Positions 9,568 through 18,368 of a DNA stretch of 64,000 nt are shown piece by piece (positions within the stretch are counted from its first letter, which is position 1; every line of letters begins with the position of its first letter). The stretch covers positions 46,436 to 110,435 of the forward strand of contig NZ_MKVV01000029.1 in assembly GCF_001899645.1 (NCBI RefSeq), given 5' to 3'. This DNA is from Pseudonocardia sp. 73-21. GTDB taxonomy: Bacteria > Actinomycetota > Actinomycetes > Mycobacteriales > Pseudonocardiaceae. The translations under genes and the position numbers were made by a program. Under the pieces are notes generated by a model. That model made no database searches and was not told the DNA's origin. It was given only the letters and a program-made list of their open reading frames with translations.

Positions 9568-10449
9568 ATGAACGAGTCCTTCTGCCGCGTCGGCCCCGTC
9601 GAGCTGTGCTACGAGTCGATCGGCGACCCACGGCGGCCCACCGTCCTGCTGATCATGGGCCTGGGCCTGTCGCTGGACTGGTGGCGCGACGGCTTCTGCG
9701 CCGATCTCGCCGCCCGCGGCTTCCACGTCGTGCGGTTCGACAACCGCGACGTCGGACGCTCCACCCACCTGTCCGGCCCGGGCATCTCGGGGCTGCAGTT
9801 CGTCCGCCGCCGCGCGAAGCCCGTCTACACGCTCGGCGACATGGCCGACGACGCCGCCGGACTCATCGCGCACGTGGCCCCCGACGGCGCACACGTCGCC
9901 GGGGCGTCGCTGGGATCGATGGTGGCCCAGGAGGTGGCCATCCGGCACCCCGCCCGCACCCGCTCGCTCGTCTCCGTCATGGGGCGGCCCGGGGACGGCC
10001 GCACCGGCAAGGTCGCCCTGCGGATGGTCCCGGAGTTCCTCCGGCCGCCGTCGGCCGATCCGGTCGAGGGCATGGTGCGCAGCTTCCACCGGATCGGCTC
10101 CGAGCGCCGCACCGCCGAGGACGACGACGACGTGCGCGTGACGATGCGCCGGTCGGCGCGCCGGGAGATCGTCGGGGACGGCAACGGCGGCGCCCGTCAG
10201 CTCGCCGCCTGCGTCGGGGAACGGGACCGCACGGCCGACCTGGGCCGGCTCACGGTGCCGGCGCTGGCCTTCCACGGCCTGCGCGACCGCGTCATCCAGC
10301 CCTCGGGTGGCCGGGCCACGGCCGCGGCGATCCCGGGCGCGGAGCTGGTGGAGGTGCCGGGGATGGGCCACGACCTGCCGCGATGGGTGTGGCCGCAGCT
10401 CATCGACGCGATCAGCCGGACGGCCGCCCGGACGACGGCGCCGGCCTGA
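9568..10449 (+). CDS. alpha/beta hydrolase
   Basis: A 293-residue alpha/beta hydrolase with nucleophile Ser114 in G-A-S-L-G-S, an acid in the G-L-R-D-R-V loop and a catalytic His in G-M-G-H-D near residue 270. The oxyanion-side motif is I-M-G-L-G near residue 30. Relatives are annotated as esterases or aclacinomycin-methylesterase-like hydrolases; the substrate is not inferable. It is divergent from the radical SAM gene (92 bp between starts) and ends just before a palindromic repeat shared with convergent dapA. Confidence 0.85.
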   Translation: MNESFCRVGPVELCYESIGDPRRPTVLLIMGLGLSLDWWRDGFCADLAARGFHVVRFDNRDVGRSTHLSGPGISGLQFVRRRAKPVYTLGDMADDAAGLIAHVAPDGAHVAGASLGSMVAQEVAIRHPARTRSLVSVMGRPGDGRTGKVALRMVPEFLRPPSADPVEGMVRSFHRIGSERRTAEDDDDVRVTMRRSARREIVGDGNGGARQLAACVGERDRTADLGRLTVPALAFHGLRDRVIQPSGGRATAAAIPGAELVEVPGMGHDLPRWVWPQLIDAISRTAARTTAPA

Positions 10450-10455
10450 CGGCCG

Positions 10456-10506
10456 GTCGTGCGCGGATATCGGTGCTACAGCACTGATATCCGCGCACGG
10501 GTGGCG
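10456..10506. repeat. dispersed palindromic element, family 1, copy A
   Basis: Arms of 13 bases, 10459-10471 and 10486-10498, are perfect inverted repeats (GTGCGCGGATATC), with an inner GTGCT/AGCAC stem. The element plus its right flank (CGGGTGGCGC) recurs at 54833-54884. It sits between two convergent genes, so it could also act as a bidirectional terminator. Confidence 0.8.
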
Positions 10507-10515
10507 CAGCCGCGA

Positions 10516-11391
10516 TCAGAGCAGGCCCGCTGAGCGCAGCGACGCCCGGACGTCCTCGTGGTAGGCCTCGTCGAGCGGCACCAGCGGCAGCCGGATCCCG
10601 CTCTGGATCAGCCCGATCTCCGCGAGTGCCCACTTGACCGGGATCGGGTTGGGCTCGACGAACAGCGACCGGTGCAGGCCCGCGATGTCGGCGTCGATCG
10701 TGGCGGCCAGCTCGGCGTCACCGGCCAGCGCCGCGGCACACATGCGGGCCATGGCCGCGGGCGCGACGTTGGCCGTCACCGAGATGTCGCCGTGGAAGCC
10801 GGCCAGGATGCTCGCCCGGGCCGTGGCGTCGTCACCGGAGTAGAGGGCGAAGTCCGGCAGTTCCAGCGCGACGAGGTCGCGGACACGGTCGAGATCGCCC
10901 AGCGCCTCCTTGATCCCGACGATGTTCGGCACCCCGGCCAGCCGCGCCACGGTGGACGGCAGCATGTCGACGGCCGTGCGGCCGGGCACGTTGTAGAGGA
11001 TCTGCGGGATGTCGACGGCCTCGGCGACGGCCTTGAAGTGCCGGTAGAGGCCCTCCTGCGGGGGCTTGTTGTAGTACGGCGTGACGAGCAGCGCGGCGTC
11101 GGCCCCGGCGGCCCTCGCGGCCTCCGTCAGGTGGATGGCCTCGCTCGTGCTGTTGGCGCCGGTGCCCGCGATGATCGGCACGCGACCCGCGGCGACGTCG
11201 ATCGTGCGGCGGATGACCTCGGTGTGCTCGGGGACCGCGAGCGTGGCCGACTCCCCGGTGGTACCGACCGACACGATCGCGGACGTGCCGGCCTCGATCT
11301 GCCGGTCGACCACCTTGGCCAGCGCCTCGTGGTCGACCGAGCCGTCCTCACGCATCGGGGTGACCAGGGCGACGATGCTGCCGGTGATCAT
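10516..11391 (-). CDS. dapA: 4-hydroxy-tetrahydrodipicolinate synthase
   Basis: Condenses aspartate semialdehyde with pyruvate in the diaminopimelate/lysine pathway, which also feeds peptidoglycan. At 291 residues it has the standard length. The Schiff-base Lys161 sits in G-I-K-E-A, the substrate-binding loop G-T-T-G-E-S at 43-48, catalytic Tyr133 in L-Y-N-V-P-G-R-T, and the second tyrosine pair in T-P-Y-Y-N-K-P at about 104-110. No feedback-site call is safe from sequence alone. The gene is monocistronic, convergent with the hydrolase and divergent from the 730-residue membrane protein. A TACCGT hexamer (complement of 11433-11438) is a plausible -10 element. Confidence 0.95.
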   Translation of the reverse strand: MITGSIVALVTPMREDGSVDHEALAKVVDRQIEAGTSAIVSVGTTGESATLAVPEHTEVIRRTIDVAAGRVPIIAGTGANSTSEAIHLTEAARAAGADAALLVTPYYNKPPQEGLYRHFKAVAEAVDIPQILYNVPGRTAVDMLPSTVARLAGVPNIVGIKEALGDLDRVRDLVALELPDFALYSGDDATARASILAGFHGDISVTANVAPAAMARMCAAALAGDAELAATIDADIAGLHRSLFVEPNPIPVKWALAEIGLIQSGIRLPLVPLDEAYHEDVRASLRSAGLL

Positions 11392-11493
11392 GACTGTGTG
11401 GCCTCCGCTCCGGGCCGCGCGGCCCCGCCGTAACGGTACGCGGGAGCGGCCGGATCCCCGCTACCGTCGACCCACCGGGTGGGAGGAGGAGCC

Positions 11494-13686
11494 GTGCGTC
11501 ACCGAACTCCCGTGCTGCTCGCGGGCGCCGGACTCGCCGCTCTGGCCGCCGCCGCGCTGGTGCTGCCGTGGCGGCGCCCGGCCGGGGCGCCGGTGCTGCT
11601 CGTGCCGGGCCCCACCGTCGCGCTCGACGGGGGGACGACGGCGGGCTGGCAGGTCGTCGGGCCGACCGGGGTCGGGGTGGTCGTGGGAACGGCCCTGCTC
11701 GCCGTCGTGGCGACCGTCGCGGCGTGGCCGTTCGCCCGGGCCGCGGTGGCCGCCGCCGGAGGCTCGGCCGTGGCGGCCGGTGTCACGGGGCTGTTGGGCG
11801 GCACCGGGATGCCGGACCTCGGGATCGCGGGGCTCTCGATCACGGGGCCCTGGGTCACGGGGCCCTGGATCACGGTGCTGGTCGGGACCGGGGCGGCGGT
11901 GTGCGCCGTAGCCGGTGTGGCCGTACCCGCGACGTCGATCCGGCGGTGGGGTGTCGCCGCGGCCGCCGTTGTGCTCGGCGCCGCTGCGACGACCGTGGTG
12001 GCCGGGCCGCCGCAGGCCGCCGTGGTCGCCGACGGCCCGTTCGTCAGGCTGCGCGGCCTCGACCGCCCCGCCACCCTGACGGTGCTGGACGGGGCCGCGG
12101 CGGTCGTGGACGTCGACGGGCTGACCGGTGCCGCCGAACCCTCCCCGCTCCTGGCCCGCGTCCCCGACGGCGACCGCGGCCATCCCCTGGGCGTCCTCGG
12201 CGTGGCCGGGAACCGCGTCGCGCGCTGGGTCGCCCCCGGCGCCGTCATGGTCACCGGGCTGAGCGCCGGCGACCCGGTGGCCGTGCGCATCCGCGACGTG
12301 GCCGCGGCCGGGCGCGTCGGCGACGACGGCTCGGTGTGGCTGCGGGCCGTCGGCGACCCGCCGGACACGGTGCGCCGGCTCGTCCTCGCCTCCTACGACG
12401 GGCCGCAGAACCTCGCGGCCACCTACCTGCCGGTGGTCACGATCGACGCTCCCACGAGCGGCGAACGGCTCGACGTCACGACGTTGCGCCCGGTCCGCGG
12501 CGGCGCCATCGGCGCCACGGCGTCCACGAGCGGCGTCCGGATCGACCGCGTCACCCCGAGGCCGAACGCGCTCGAGGTCGCCACGCTGGTCGGCGGCCTC
12601 GACCCCACGTGCGGCCTCACCGCCGACCCCCGCACCGCCTTCCTGCCCACGGCGACCCCGCCGGCTCCGGACGCACAGGGCGGGGTGTGGTTCGCCTCCG
12701 GTGACCGGCTGGTCCGCCTCGGGCCCGACGGGCTCCTGCGGGCCGTGGCGGCACCGGTGCCCGGCCCGGTGTCGGACCTCGTCGCCACCCCCGACGGCGC
12801 GCTCGTGCTGGCCACGGGGACCTCGGTGTGGCGGCTGCCCGACGCGGTCGCGGCCCTGGTCCCACTGCCCGTGACGCCAGCCGGTTGCGCGGCCGCTCCC
12901 CCGGCCGTCGGGCCGCCGGCGCGGTTCACGCCCGTCGCGAACACCGCGGGCGATCCGTTGGGGGTGCCGCTGGACGTGGCCGGTCGCTGGGCGAGCGGCC
13001 GGCTCGGCACCGGTGCGATCGTCGCGCTCTCCCCCGACGGCGGGAGCACCCCGCTCGGCCGACGGCTGGACGGCGAGCTCGGCCCCGTCGTCCCGGACGG
13101 GACGGGCGGCGTGTGGTGGCTGGAGACCACCGATGGGCGCGCGGCGCTGGTGCACGGCCGGCCCGGGATGCCCGAGCAGCGCTTCCCCGCCGTGGACCTG
13201 CCGGACCGGCCGGCCCTGCTCAGCGACCTCGGCGGCCGGCCCCCGCTGGTCGGCACCGCCGGGGGCGCGTTCCGGATCGACGGAGGCATCGCGCAGCGCG
13301 TGGTGGCGGGGCGGATCGACGGCGGCGTCGTGCGCCCCGACGGGCGCGGCTGGGTGCTCGCCGACGGCCGCCTGCTGGCCCTGGACGGCGACCGGGTGCT
13401 CGGTCCCGTGATCGACGCGGGAACCGGGCGCGACGACGCGGGGCCCGTGGTGGTGCAGCTGGCGAAGGGCGTGGCCGCGAACCGGCTCGGGCTCCCCCGC
13501 GCCCACATCGTCCTCGACGCGTCCGGGCGCGCGGTGGTCGTCTCCGACGGGGTGGCGCTCGCGGTCACCACCGACGGTGCGGTCACGGTGGTGGCGCAGG
13601 ATCCGCGCCTCGACACGCTGTTCACGGTGGAGGGCGGGCTCGTCCGGTTCGACGAGGGGACGCTGCAGCGGGTGGACCTGCCCTGA
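11494..13686 (+). CDS. membrane-anchored protein with a large propeller-like domain, function unknown
   Basis: I do not recognise a characterised family. The first ~190 residues contain about four hydrophobic segments (near residues 7-25, 55-75, 120-140 and 150-170). The remaining ~540 residues look extracytoplasmic and beta-rich, with recurring G-x-V-W-x/L-x-x-D-G-R-x-L and P-D-G-x-G-x-W/V-W strand pairs that suggest a beta-propeller of NHL or PQQ type. GTG 11494 follows a strong GGAGGAGG at 11481-11488. The gene is divergent from dapA with a TACCGT -10-like hexamer at 11462-11467. Its stop is only three bases before the end of the convergent TspO-like gene. Two Cys-containing loops could form disulphides outside the membrane. 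Confidence 0.65.
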   Translation: MRHRTPVLLAGAGLAALAAAALVLPWRRPAGAPVLLVPGPTVALDGGTTAGWQVVGPTGVGVVVGTALLAVVATVAAWPFARAAVAAAGGSAVAAGVTGLLGGTGMPDLGIAGLSITGPWVTGPWITVLVGTGAAVCAVAGVAVPATSIRRWGVAAAAVVLGAAATTVVAGPPQAAVVADGPFVRLRGLDRPATLTVLDGAAAVVDVDGLTGAAEPSPLLARVPDGDRGHPLGVLGVAGNRVARWVAPGAVMVTGLSAGDPVAVRIRDVAAAGRVGDDGSVWLRAVGDPPDTVRRLVLASYDGPQNLAATYLPVVTIDAPTSGERLDVTTLRPVRGGAIGATASTSGVRIDRVTPRPNALEVATLVGGLDPTCGLTADPRTAFLPTATPPAPDAQGGVWFASGDRLVRLGPDGLLRAVAAPVPGPVSDLVATPDGALVLATGTSVWRLPDAVAALVPLPVTPAGCAAAPPAVGPPARFTPVANTAGDPLGVPLDVAGRWASGRLGTGAIVALSPDGGSTPLGRRLDGELGPVVPDGTGGVWWLETTDGRAALVHGRPGMPEQRFPAVDLPDRPALLSDLGGRPPLVGTAGGAFRIDGGIAQRVVAGRIDGGVVRPDGRGWVLADGRLLALDGDRVLGPVIDAGTGRDDAGPVVVQLAKGVAANRLGLPRAHIVLDASGRAVVVSDGVALAVTTDGAVTVVAQDPRLDTLFTVEGGLVRFDEGTLQRVDLP

Positions 13687-13689
13687 GGC

Positions 13690-14481
13690 TCAGCCCCAGG
13701 CGGCGCGCACCCGGTTGCCCGCGGTGGTGATGCGGCGGGCCGTGGCGGCCAGCACGATCACGACGGCGATGGCCCCGGTGACGACGACGGCGGGAGGCGG
13801 GTCGTTGAGCGCGATCCCGGCCAGCGCCCACACGGTGGCCGCCGCGTAGGCCGCGACCGCGGTGCCCGAGAGCACGACCCACGCGACGATCGCGGCGGCG
13901 GCGAGCAGCACGACCACGGCGGCGATGGCGGCGAGCGCGTTGTCGCCGGGCAGCCCGGCCCACACCCCGGTGGCGGCGGTGCCGAGCACGGTGGCCAGCG
14001 AGACCCAGCCGGTGTAGAGCGCCACCGGGCCGCGGAACAGCACCCGCTCGCGGACGTCGGCCGCGGGCTCGTGGCTCAGCCGCCCGAACACGACGGCCAG
14101 CGTCACCAGGAGCGCGATGATGACCAGCTCGGCGAGGAGGACGGCCCGCCCGCCGAAGGCGAGGATCCACAGCGGGTTGAACACCGCCGACGCCGCCATC
14201 CACCAGCCGGTGCGGCGGTGGACCTCGCGGCTGCGCTGCGCCGGGAGGAGCTGGTAGACCGCGTACGCGAGGAACCCGAGGTAGATCAGCCCCCAGATCG
14301 AGAACGCCCAGCCCGCCGCGAGCAGCGGCGTGCGGTAGTCGTTGGCCACCACACCCATCGACTCGCCGAAGGCGCCGCTCCCCCCGAGCCCACCCACCAC
14401 GATCTGGACGACGGCGAGCACCGCCACCACGGAGCTCCGCACGAGATCGACACGGGCGGAGCGGGGAGAGATGACCGTCAT
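13690..14481 (-). CDS. TspO/MBR-like tryptophan-rich membrane protein
   Basis: A 263-residue protein with about eight hydrophobic helices. It carries the family-typical W-A-F-S-I-W-G-L-I-Y motif at residues ~53-62 and W-W-M-A-A-S-x-x-F-N-P-L-W further on. Members of this extended TspO-related group are larger than classical 160-residue TspO and are of unknown function. ATG 14481 is preferred over the in-frame ATG 14508 because it begins right before the first helix. It is convergent with the propeller protein. Confidence 0.72.
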   Translation of the reverse strand: MTVISPRSARVDLVRSSVVAVLAVVQIVVGGLGGSGAFGESMGVVANDYRTPLLAAGWAFSIWGLIYLGFLAYAVYQLLPAQRSREVHRRTGWWMAASAVFNPLWILAFGGRAVLLAELVIIALLVTLAVVFGRLSHEPAADVRERVLFRGPVALYTGWVSLATVLGTAATGVWAGLPGDNALAAIAAVVVLLAAAAIVAWVVLSGTAVAAYAAATVWALAGIALNDPPPAVVVTGAIAVVIVLAATARRITTAGNRVRAAWG

Positions 14482-14574
14482 GACCACATCATCGACCCGG
14501 CCGGGCAACGGGGCTACCCGAGTCGCCTGACAGGTTCAACCGAGATTCCCCACGCGTCGTCGAAGCCCGGCGCG

Positions 14575-15378
14575 TCATCGCAGCAGCAGCGCGTCGAGGC
14601 GCCGCGAGGCCACCGCCACCCCGCCGCCGATCATGACGACGAAGTACGCCAGGTGCCCGAGCAGCCCGAGGCCGACCACCCCGGTGGTGAGCCCCCGCAT
14701 CAGCTCCACCGCGTGGAACAGCGGCAGGCACTCCACCACGATCTGCAGCCACCGCGGGTACACCGACAGCGGGTAGAAGGTGGTGGAGAACAGGAACATC
14801 GGCAGGATCGCGAGCGTGACCAGGTCGAAGTCCTGCCACGACCGCATGAACGACGTGGCCGCCATGCCCACCGCGGCGAACGCGAACGCCACCACCAGCG
14901 CCGCCGGCAGGGCCAGCAGCGCCCACGGCGAGGCCAGCAGCCCGAACCCGGCCATCACCGACAGGAAGCCCAGCGCATACAGCCCCCCGCGGATCAGGGC
15001 CCAGCCGATCTCCCCCAGCGCGACGTCGACGGGCCCGAGCGGCGTGGCCAGCATCGCGTCGTAGAGCCGCGCGTACTTGAGCTTGAAGAACACGTTGTAG
15101 GTGGAGTCGAACACCGCCCCGTTCATCGCCGACGCGGCGAGCAGCCCGGGCGCGATGAACGCGGCGTAGCTGATCGGCCGCCCGTCCGGGCCGGGCAGGG
15201 CGCCGACGAGCGACCCGAGCCCCTGCCCCATCGCGACGAGGTAGAACACCGGCTCGAAGAACCCGGACAGGAACGCGAGCCAGGCCCGGCGTGACGCGGT
15301 GGTCGAGCGCAGGATCAGCGCACCGGGTCGCCCGGCGTAACCGCCCGCCGGCAGGAACCGCCAGATCAACGGCGTCAC
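14575..15378 (-). CDS. ABC-2 type transporter permease (second)
   Basis: A 267-residue permease with six predicted membrane helices and the ABC-2 signature toward the C-terminus (F-S-T-T-F-Y-P-L-S-x-Y-P near residues 185-197, then L-P-L-F-H-A-V-E-L-M-R). It starts at GTG 15378, overlapping the first permease stop by GTGA, so it is translated as part of the exporter operon. Together with the first permease and the ATPase it should make a heteromeric drug or lipid exporter of the daunorubicin-resistance (DrrAB) type. The transported compound is unknown. Confidence 0.88.
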   Translation of the reverse strand: MTPLIWRFLPAGGYAGRPGALILRSTTASRRAWLAFLSGFFEPVFYLVAMGQGLGSLVGALPGPDGRPISYAAFIAPGLLAASAMNGAVFDSTYNVFFKLKYARLYDAMLATPLGPVDVALGEIGWALIRGGLYALGFLSVMAGFGLLASPWALLALPAALVVAFAFAAVGMAATSFMRSWQDFDLVTLAILPMFLFSTTFYPLSVYPRWLQIVVECLPLFHAVELMRGLTTGVVGLGLLGHLAYFVVMIGGGVAVASRRLDALLLR

Positions 15379-16184
15379 CGGGCCAGCCTCCTCGTGAACA
15401 GCCGCGTGGCCAGCACGACGCCCACCGCCAGCAACGCCGACAGGTAGGCGAGGTGGCCGAGGGCCGGGAAGAGCGTCCAGCGCCCCAGCGCGGCCATGCG
15501 GGCCAGCTCGGTGCCGTGCCACAGCGGCGACACCCAGGCCAGTGGCCGGACCACCGCCGGCAGCCGGTCGACCGGGAAGAACGTGCCGGAGAACAGCGTC
15601 ATCGGGATGACCACGAACCGGAAGATGACGTTGAACGCGCCGCCCTCGGTCTCGACGGTGGCGGCGAACGCCGTGACCAGCGACGCCACCGCGGCGCCGG
15701 TGAGCACGGCCGCCAGCAGCGACACCACGATGCCCGGCCCGGTGACGCCGCCGACCAGCGCGATGACCACGATGTAGATCGCGCCGGACCCGGCCATCTT
15801 GGCCGCCACCCAGGCGAGGTGGCCGAGCGCGACCTGGCCCGGGGTGATCGGCCCGGCCGTCATCGCGTGGTAGATCCGCTGCCACTTGAAGCCCGACAGC
15901 ACCGGGTAGGTGGACTCGAACGCCGCGCTCTGCACCGCCGACACCGCCAGCAGCGCCGGAGCGAGGTAGACCAGGTACGACACCCCGCCGGTGGCCGCGG
16001 CCGCGCCGCCCCCGCGGTCGACCAACGAACCGAAGCCGACGCCGAACGCCAGCAGGAACAGCAGCGGCTGCAGCACCGACGACACGGCCGTCGCTCGCCA
16101 GTTGCGCCGGTACCACGTCCAGAAGTGCTCGACGACGATCAGCACGCCGCGGCCGTAACCGGGTGGGGCCAACGAGGAGGTCAT
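15375..16184 (-). CDS. ABC-2 type transporter permease (first)
   Basis: A 269-residue permease with six predicted helices, similar in layout to its downstream paralogue (F-S-G-T-F-F-P-V-D-x-L-P, then S-P-L-W-H-G-T-E-L-A-R). ATG 16184 overlaps the stop of the ATPase gene by one base (TGATG). The strict order ATPase-permease-permease with overlapping frames predicts one complex of two different membrane subunits. Confidence 0.88.
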   Translation of the reverse strand: MTSSLAPPGYGRGVLIVVEHFWTWYRRNWRATAVSSVLQPLLFLLAFGVGFGSLVDRGGGAAAATGGVSYLVYLAPALLAVSAVQSAAFESTYPVLSGFKWQRIYHAMTAGPITPGQVALGHLAWVAAKMAGSGAIYIVVIALVGGVTGPGIVVSLLAAVLTGAAVASLVTAFAATVETEGGAFNVIFRFVVIPMTLFSGTFFPVDRLPAVVRPLAWVSPLWHGTELARMAALGRWTLFPALGHLAYLSALLAVGVVLATRLFTRRLAR

Positions 16185-17107
16185 CAGTCCACCAGCGTCC
16201 GGCCCGTGAGCCGCAGGAACACGTCCTCCAGCGACGAGCGACGCACCAGCGACGACTGCGGCCGGTGCCCGGCGCGATGGACCTCGCCCTGGGTGTGCTC
16301 GCCGTCGGCCGTGTAGAGCAGCATCCGGTCGGGCAGCTCCTCCACCCGCTCGGCCAGCGGCTCCAGCTCGGCCGCCGCCGGGCGCAGCTCGGGATCGAAC
16401 CGCAGCTCCAGCACCTCGCGGGTGGAGTGCCGGGCGATCAGCTCCGAGGGCGAGCCCTCCGCGACGATCACCCCGCCGTCCATGACGACCAGCCGGTCGC
16501 ACAGCTGCTCGGCCTCGTCCATGTAGTGGGTGGTGATGATCTGCGTGACGCCCTCGCGCTTGAGCCGGTAGAGGCGCTCCCACAGCAGGTGGCGGGCCTG
16601 CGGGTCGAGCCCCGTGGTGGGCTCGTCGAGCAGCAGCAGCTCGGGGTCGTTGACCAGGGCGCGGGCGATGGTGAGGCGCCGCTTCATACCGCCCGACAAG
16701 GGCTCGACGGGATCGTCGGCGCGGTCGGTGAGCCGCGCGAACTCCATCAGCTCGGTGGCCTTCTCCCGCACGTGCGCCTTCGACAGCCCGAAGTACCGGC
16801 CGTAGATCTGCAGGTTCTGCCGGACGGTGAGCTCGGCGTCGAGGTTGTCGAGCTGCGGCACCACGCCGATGCGGGCCCGGATGCGCGGGCCGTCGGCGGC
16901 CGGGTCGAGGCCCAGGACCTGCAATGACCCGCCGGTGCGCGGCGACACGCAGCCGATCATCCGCATCGTGGACGACTTGCCCGCGCCGTTGGGCCCGAGG
17001 AACCCGAACACCTCACCGCGCGCGACGTCGACGTCCACGCCCCGCACCGCCTCGAACTCCCCGAAGCGCTTGCGCAGTCCCCGGGCCTGGACCAGTCCGT
17101 CCCCCAT
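16184..17107 (-). CDS. ABC transporter ATP-binding protein (DrrA type)
   Basis: A 307-residue ATPase with Walker A G-P-N-G-A-G-K-S, signature L-S-G-G-M-K-R-R, Walker B L-L-L-L-D-E-P-T-T-G-L-D and a switch His in T-T-H-Y-M-D-E-A. The C-terminal ~80 residues match the DrrA-type extension of multidrug exporters. ATG 17107 gives the normal N-terminus; a GTG at 17131 would add eight residues. First gene of the exporter operon. Confidence 0.92.
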   Translation of the reverse strand: MGDGLVQARGLRKRFGEFEAVRGVDVDVARGEVFGFLGPNGAGKSSTMRMIGCVSPRTGGSLQVLGLDPAADGPRIRARIGVVPQLDNLDAELTVRQNLQIYGRYFGLSKAHVREKATELMEFARLTDRADDPVEPLSGGMKRRLTIARALVNDPELLLLDEPTTGLDPQARHLLWERLYRLKREGVTQIITTHYMDEAEQLCDRLVVMDGGVIVAEGSPSELIARHSTREVLELRFDPELRPAAAELEPLAERVEELPDRMLLYTADGEHTQGEVHRAGHRPQSSLVRRSSLEDVFLRLTGRTLVD

Positions 17108-17143
17108 GTCGGAGACGGTAACCGGGATCACCGACGGAACCGG

Positions 17144-17431
17144 TCAGGGAAGGAGGCGCACCTGGAACCAGTGCCCGTCGCGCACGTCGCCCGGGCCCAG
17201 GCGCAGGGCGCCCGGGAAGCGGCCGACCTCGGTCCAGCCCTGACGGCGGTAGAACTCCGGCAGGGTCGTGCCGCCGCGGACCGAGCGCAGCAGGTGCTCC
17301 AGGCCCAGCCCGCGGGCATCGGCCGCGACGGCGTCGAGCAGCGCTGCGCCCCGTCCGCGCCTCTGGGCGTCGGGGTGCACCAGTGCTTCTTCGAGCCCCT
17401 GGTGCACGTGCTCCACCAGGGTGGGTGTCAC
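17144..17431 (-). CDS. short GNAT acetyltransferase, probably N-terminally truncated
   Basis: A 95-residue product that contains only the second half of a GNAT fold: the acetyl-CoA loop Q-R-R-G-R-G-A-A near residues 23-30 and motif B ending in F-Y-R-R-Q-G-W. Complete family members are 140-170 aa, so the first two strands and helices are missing. The GTG start overlaps the ndk stop (GTGA), which would couple translation. It may be a shortened relic still carried by the operon, or a compact variant; activity is doubtful. Confidence 0.6.
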   Translation of the reverse strand: MTPTLVEHVHQGLEEALVHPDAQRRGRGAALLDAVAADARGLGLEHLLRSVRGGTTLPEFYRRQGWTEVGRFPGALRLGPGDVRDGHWFQVRLLP

Positions 17432-17838
17432 AGGTTCGGGAACCAGAGCTTGATCTCCCGGGCGGCGCTCTCGGGGGAGTCGGAGCCGTGCACGAGGTTG
17501 AACTGGGTCTCGAGCCCGAAGTCGCCGCGGATGGTGCCGGGCGTGGCCTTCTCGACGGGGTCGGTGCCGCCGGCGAGCTGGCGCCAGGCCGCGATCGCGC
17601 GCGGGCCCTCGACGACGGCCGCGAGGACCGGGCCGGAGGTGATGAACTCCAGGAGGGACTCGAAGAACGGCTTGCCGTCGTGCTCGGCGTAGTGCTGCTC
17701 AGCGGTGTCGCGGTCGACGGTGCGCAGGTCGAGGGCGACGATGTCGAGGCCCTTGCGCTCGATGCGGGCCAGGACCTCGCCGACGAGCTTGCGCCCGACG
17801 CCGTCGGGCTTGACGAGGACGAGAGTGCGTTCAGTCAC
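17428..17838 (-). CDS. ndk: nucleoside diphosphate kinase
   Basis: Balances nucleoside triphosphate pools by moving phosphate from ATP through a phospho-histidine. The 136-residue protein has the N-terminal T-L-V-L-V-K-P-D-G motif and active-site His117 in N-L-V-H-G-S-D-S. Length and motifs are standard. It follows folC and the DUF4233 gene, the order found in mycobacteria and relatives. Confidence 0.97.
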   Translation of the reverse strand: MTERTLVLVKPDGVGRKLVGEVLARIERKGLDIVALDLRTVDRDTAEQHYAEHDGKPFFESLLEFITSGPVLAAVVEGPRAIAAWRQLAGGTDPVEKATPGTIRGDFGLETQFNLVHGSDSPESAAREIKLWFPNL

Positions 17839-17941
17839 GTCGCCCAGGGTATCGGCGACTGCTCCCCGCCCTACGAGAGGGCGGATCGACGGCGCCCTGT
17901 TCGCGGAGTGGCTGCGCCAGACCGACGGGCTGGAGTACGCC

Positions 17942-18331
17942 TCAGCCCTGCTGGCTGGGCAGCTCGCCGCGCGCCATCTTCCGGGCCACGTCGCGCCGCA
18001 TGAGCATCAGCGCGCCGAACACCAGCGCGAACACGACGCCCATCACGCCGAGCACCGGCACGAACACGAACCCGACGACGATCGTGACGGCCTGCATCAC
18101 CAGCGCGAACGTCAGGCCCCAGGAGCGACGCTGCAGACCGGAGCCCACGATCATCAGCACCGCGACGCCGACGACCAGGCTGGTGCTCAGCGGCGTGGCG
18201 CCGTCGCCGAACTTGGACAGCACGAGCAGCGCCAGCAGCACGACGATGGCCTCGAGGATCAGGGTGGCCGCGAAGACGCCGCGGATGCCCTTCATCGGGT
18301 CGGTCGCGGGCGGGCGCACGGGCTCGGTCAT
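17942..18331 (-). CDS. DUF4233 membrane protein
   Basis: A 129-residue protein with four predicted membrane helices and the DUF4233 opening [15 protein letters not shown]. The function is unknown, but its position between folC and ndk is conserved in actinobacteria. The start ATG 18331 lies 38 bp after folC, consistent with one operon. Confidence 0.88.
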   Translation of the reverse strand: MTEPVRPPATDPMKGIRGVFAATLILEAIVVLLALLVLSKFGDGATPLSTSLVVGVAVLMIVGSGLQRRSWGLTFALVMQAVTIVVGFVFVPVLGVMGVVFALVFGALMLMRRDVARKMARGELPSQQG

Positions 18332-18368
18332 GCCGGGCGCTCCTCGACCGGTGACGTGGCCGGCGTCA

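Noticed and set aside
11838..11877. Short repeat of CACGGGGCCCTGG in the 730-residue protein gene
   Set aside because: Two or three imperfect units within coding sequence, consistent with local codon repetition rather than an element.
17878..17950. Peptide [14 protein letters not shown] on the plus strand between ndk and the DUF4233 gene
   Set aside because: It looks protein-like but is too short, has no start near it and overlaps the DUF4233 end. A chance frame or tiny relic cannot be told apart.
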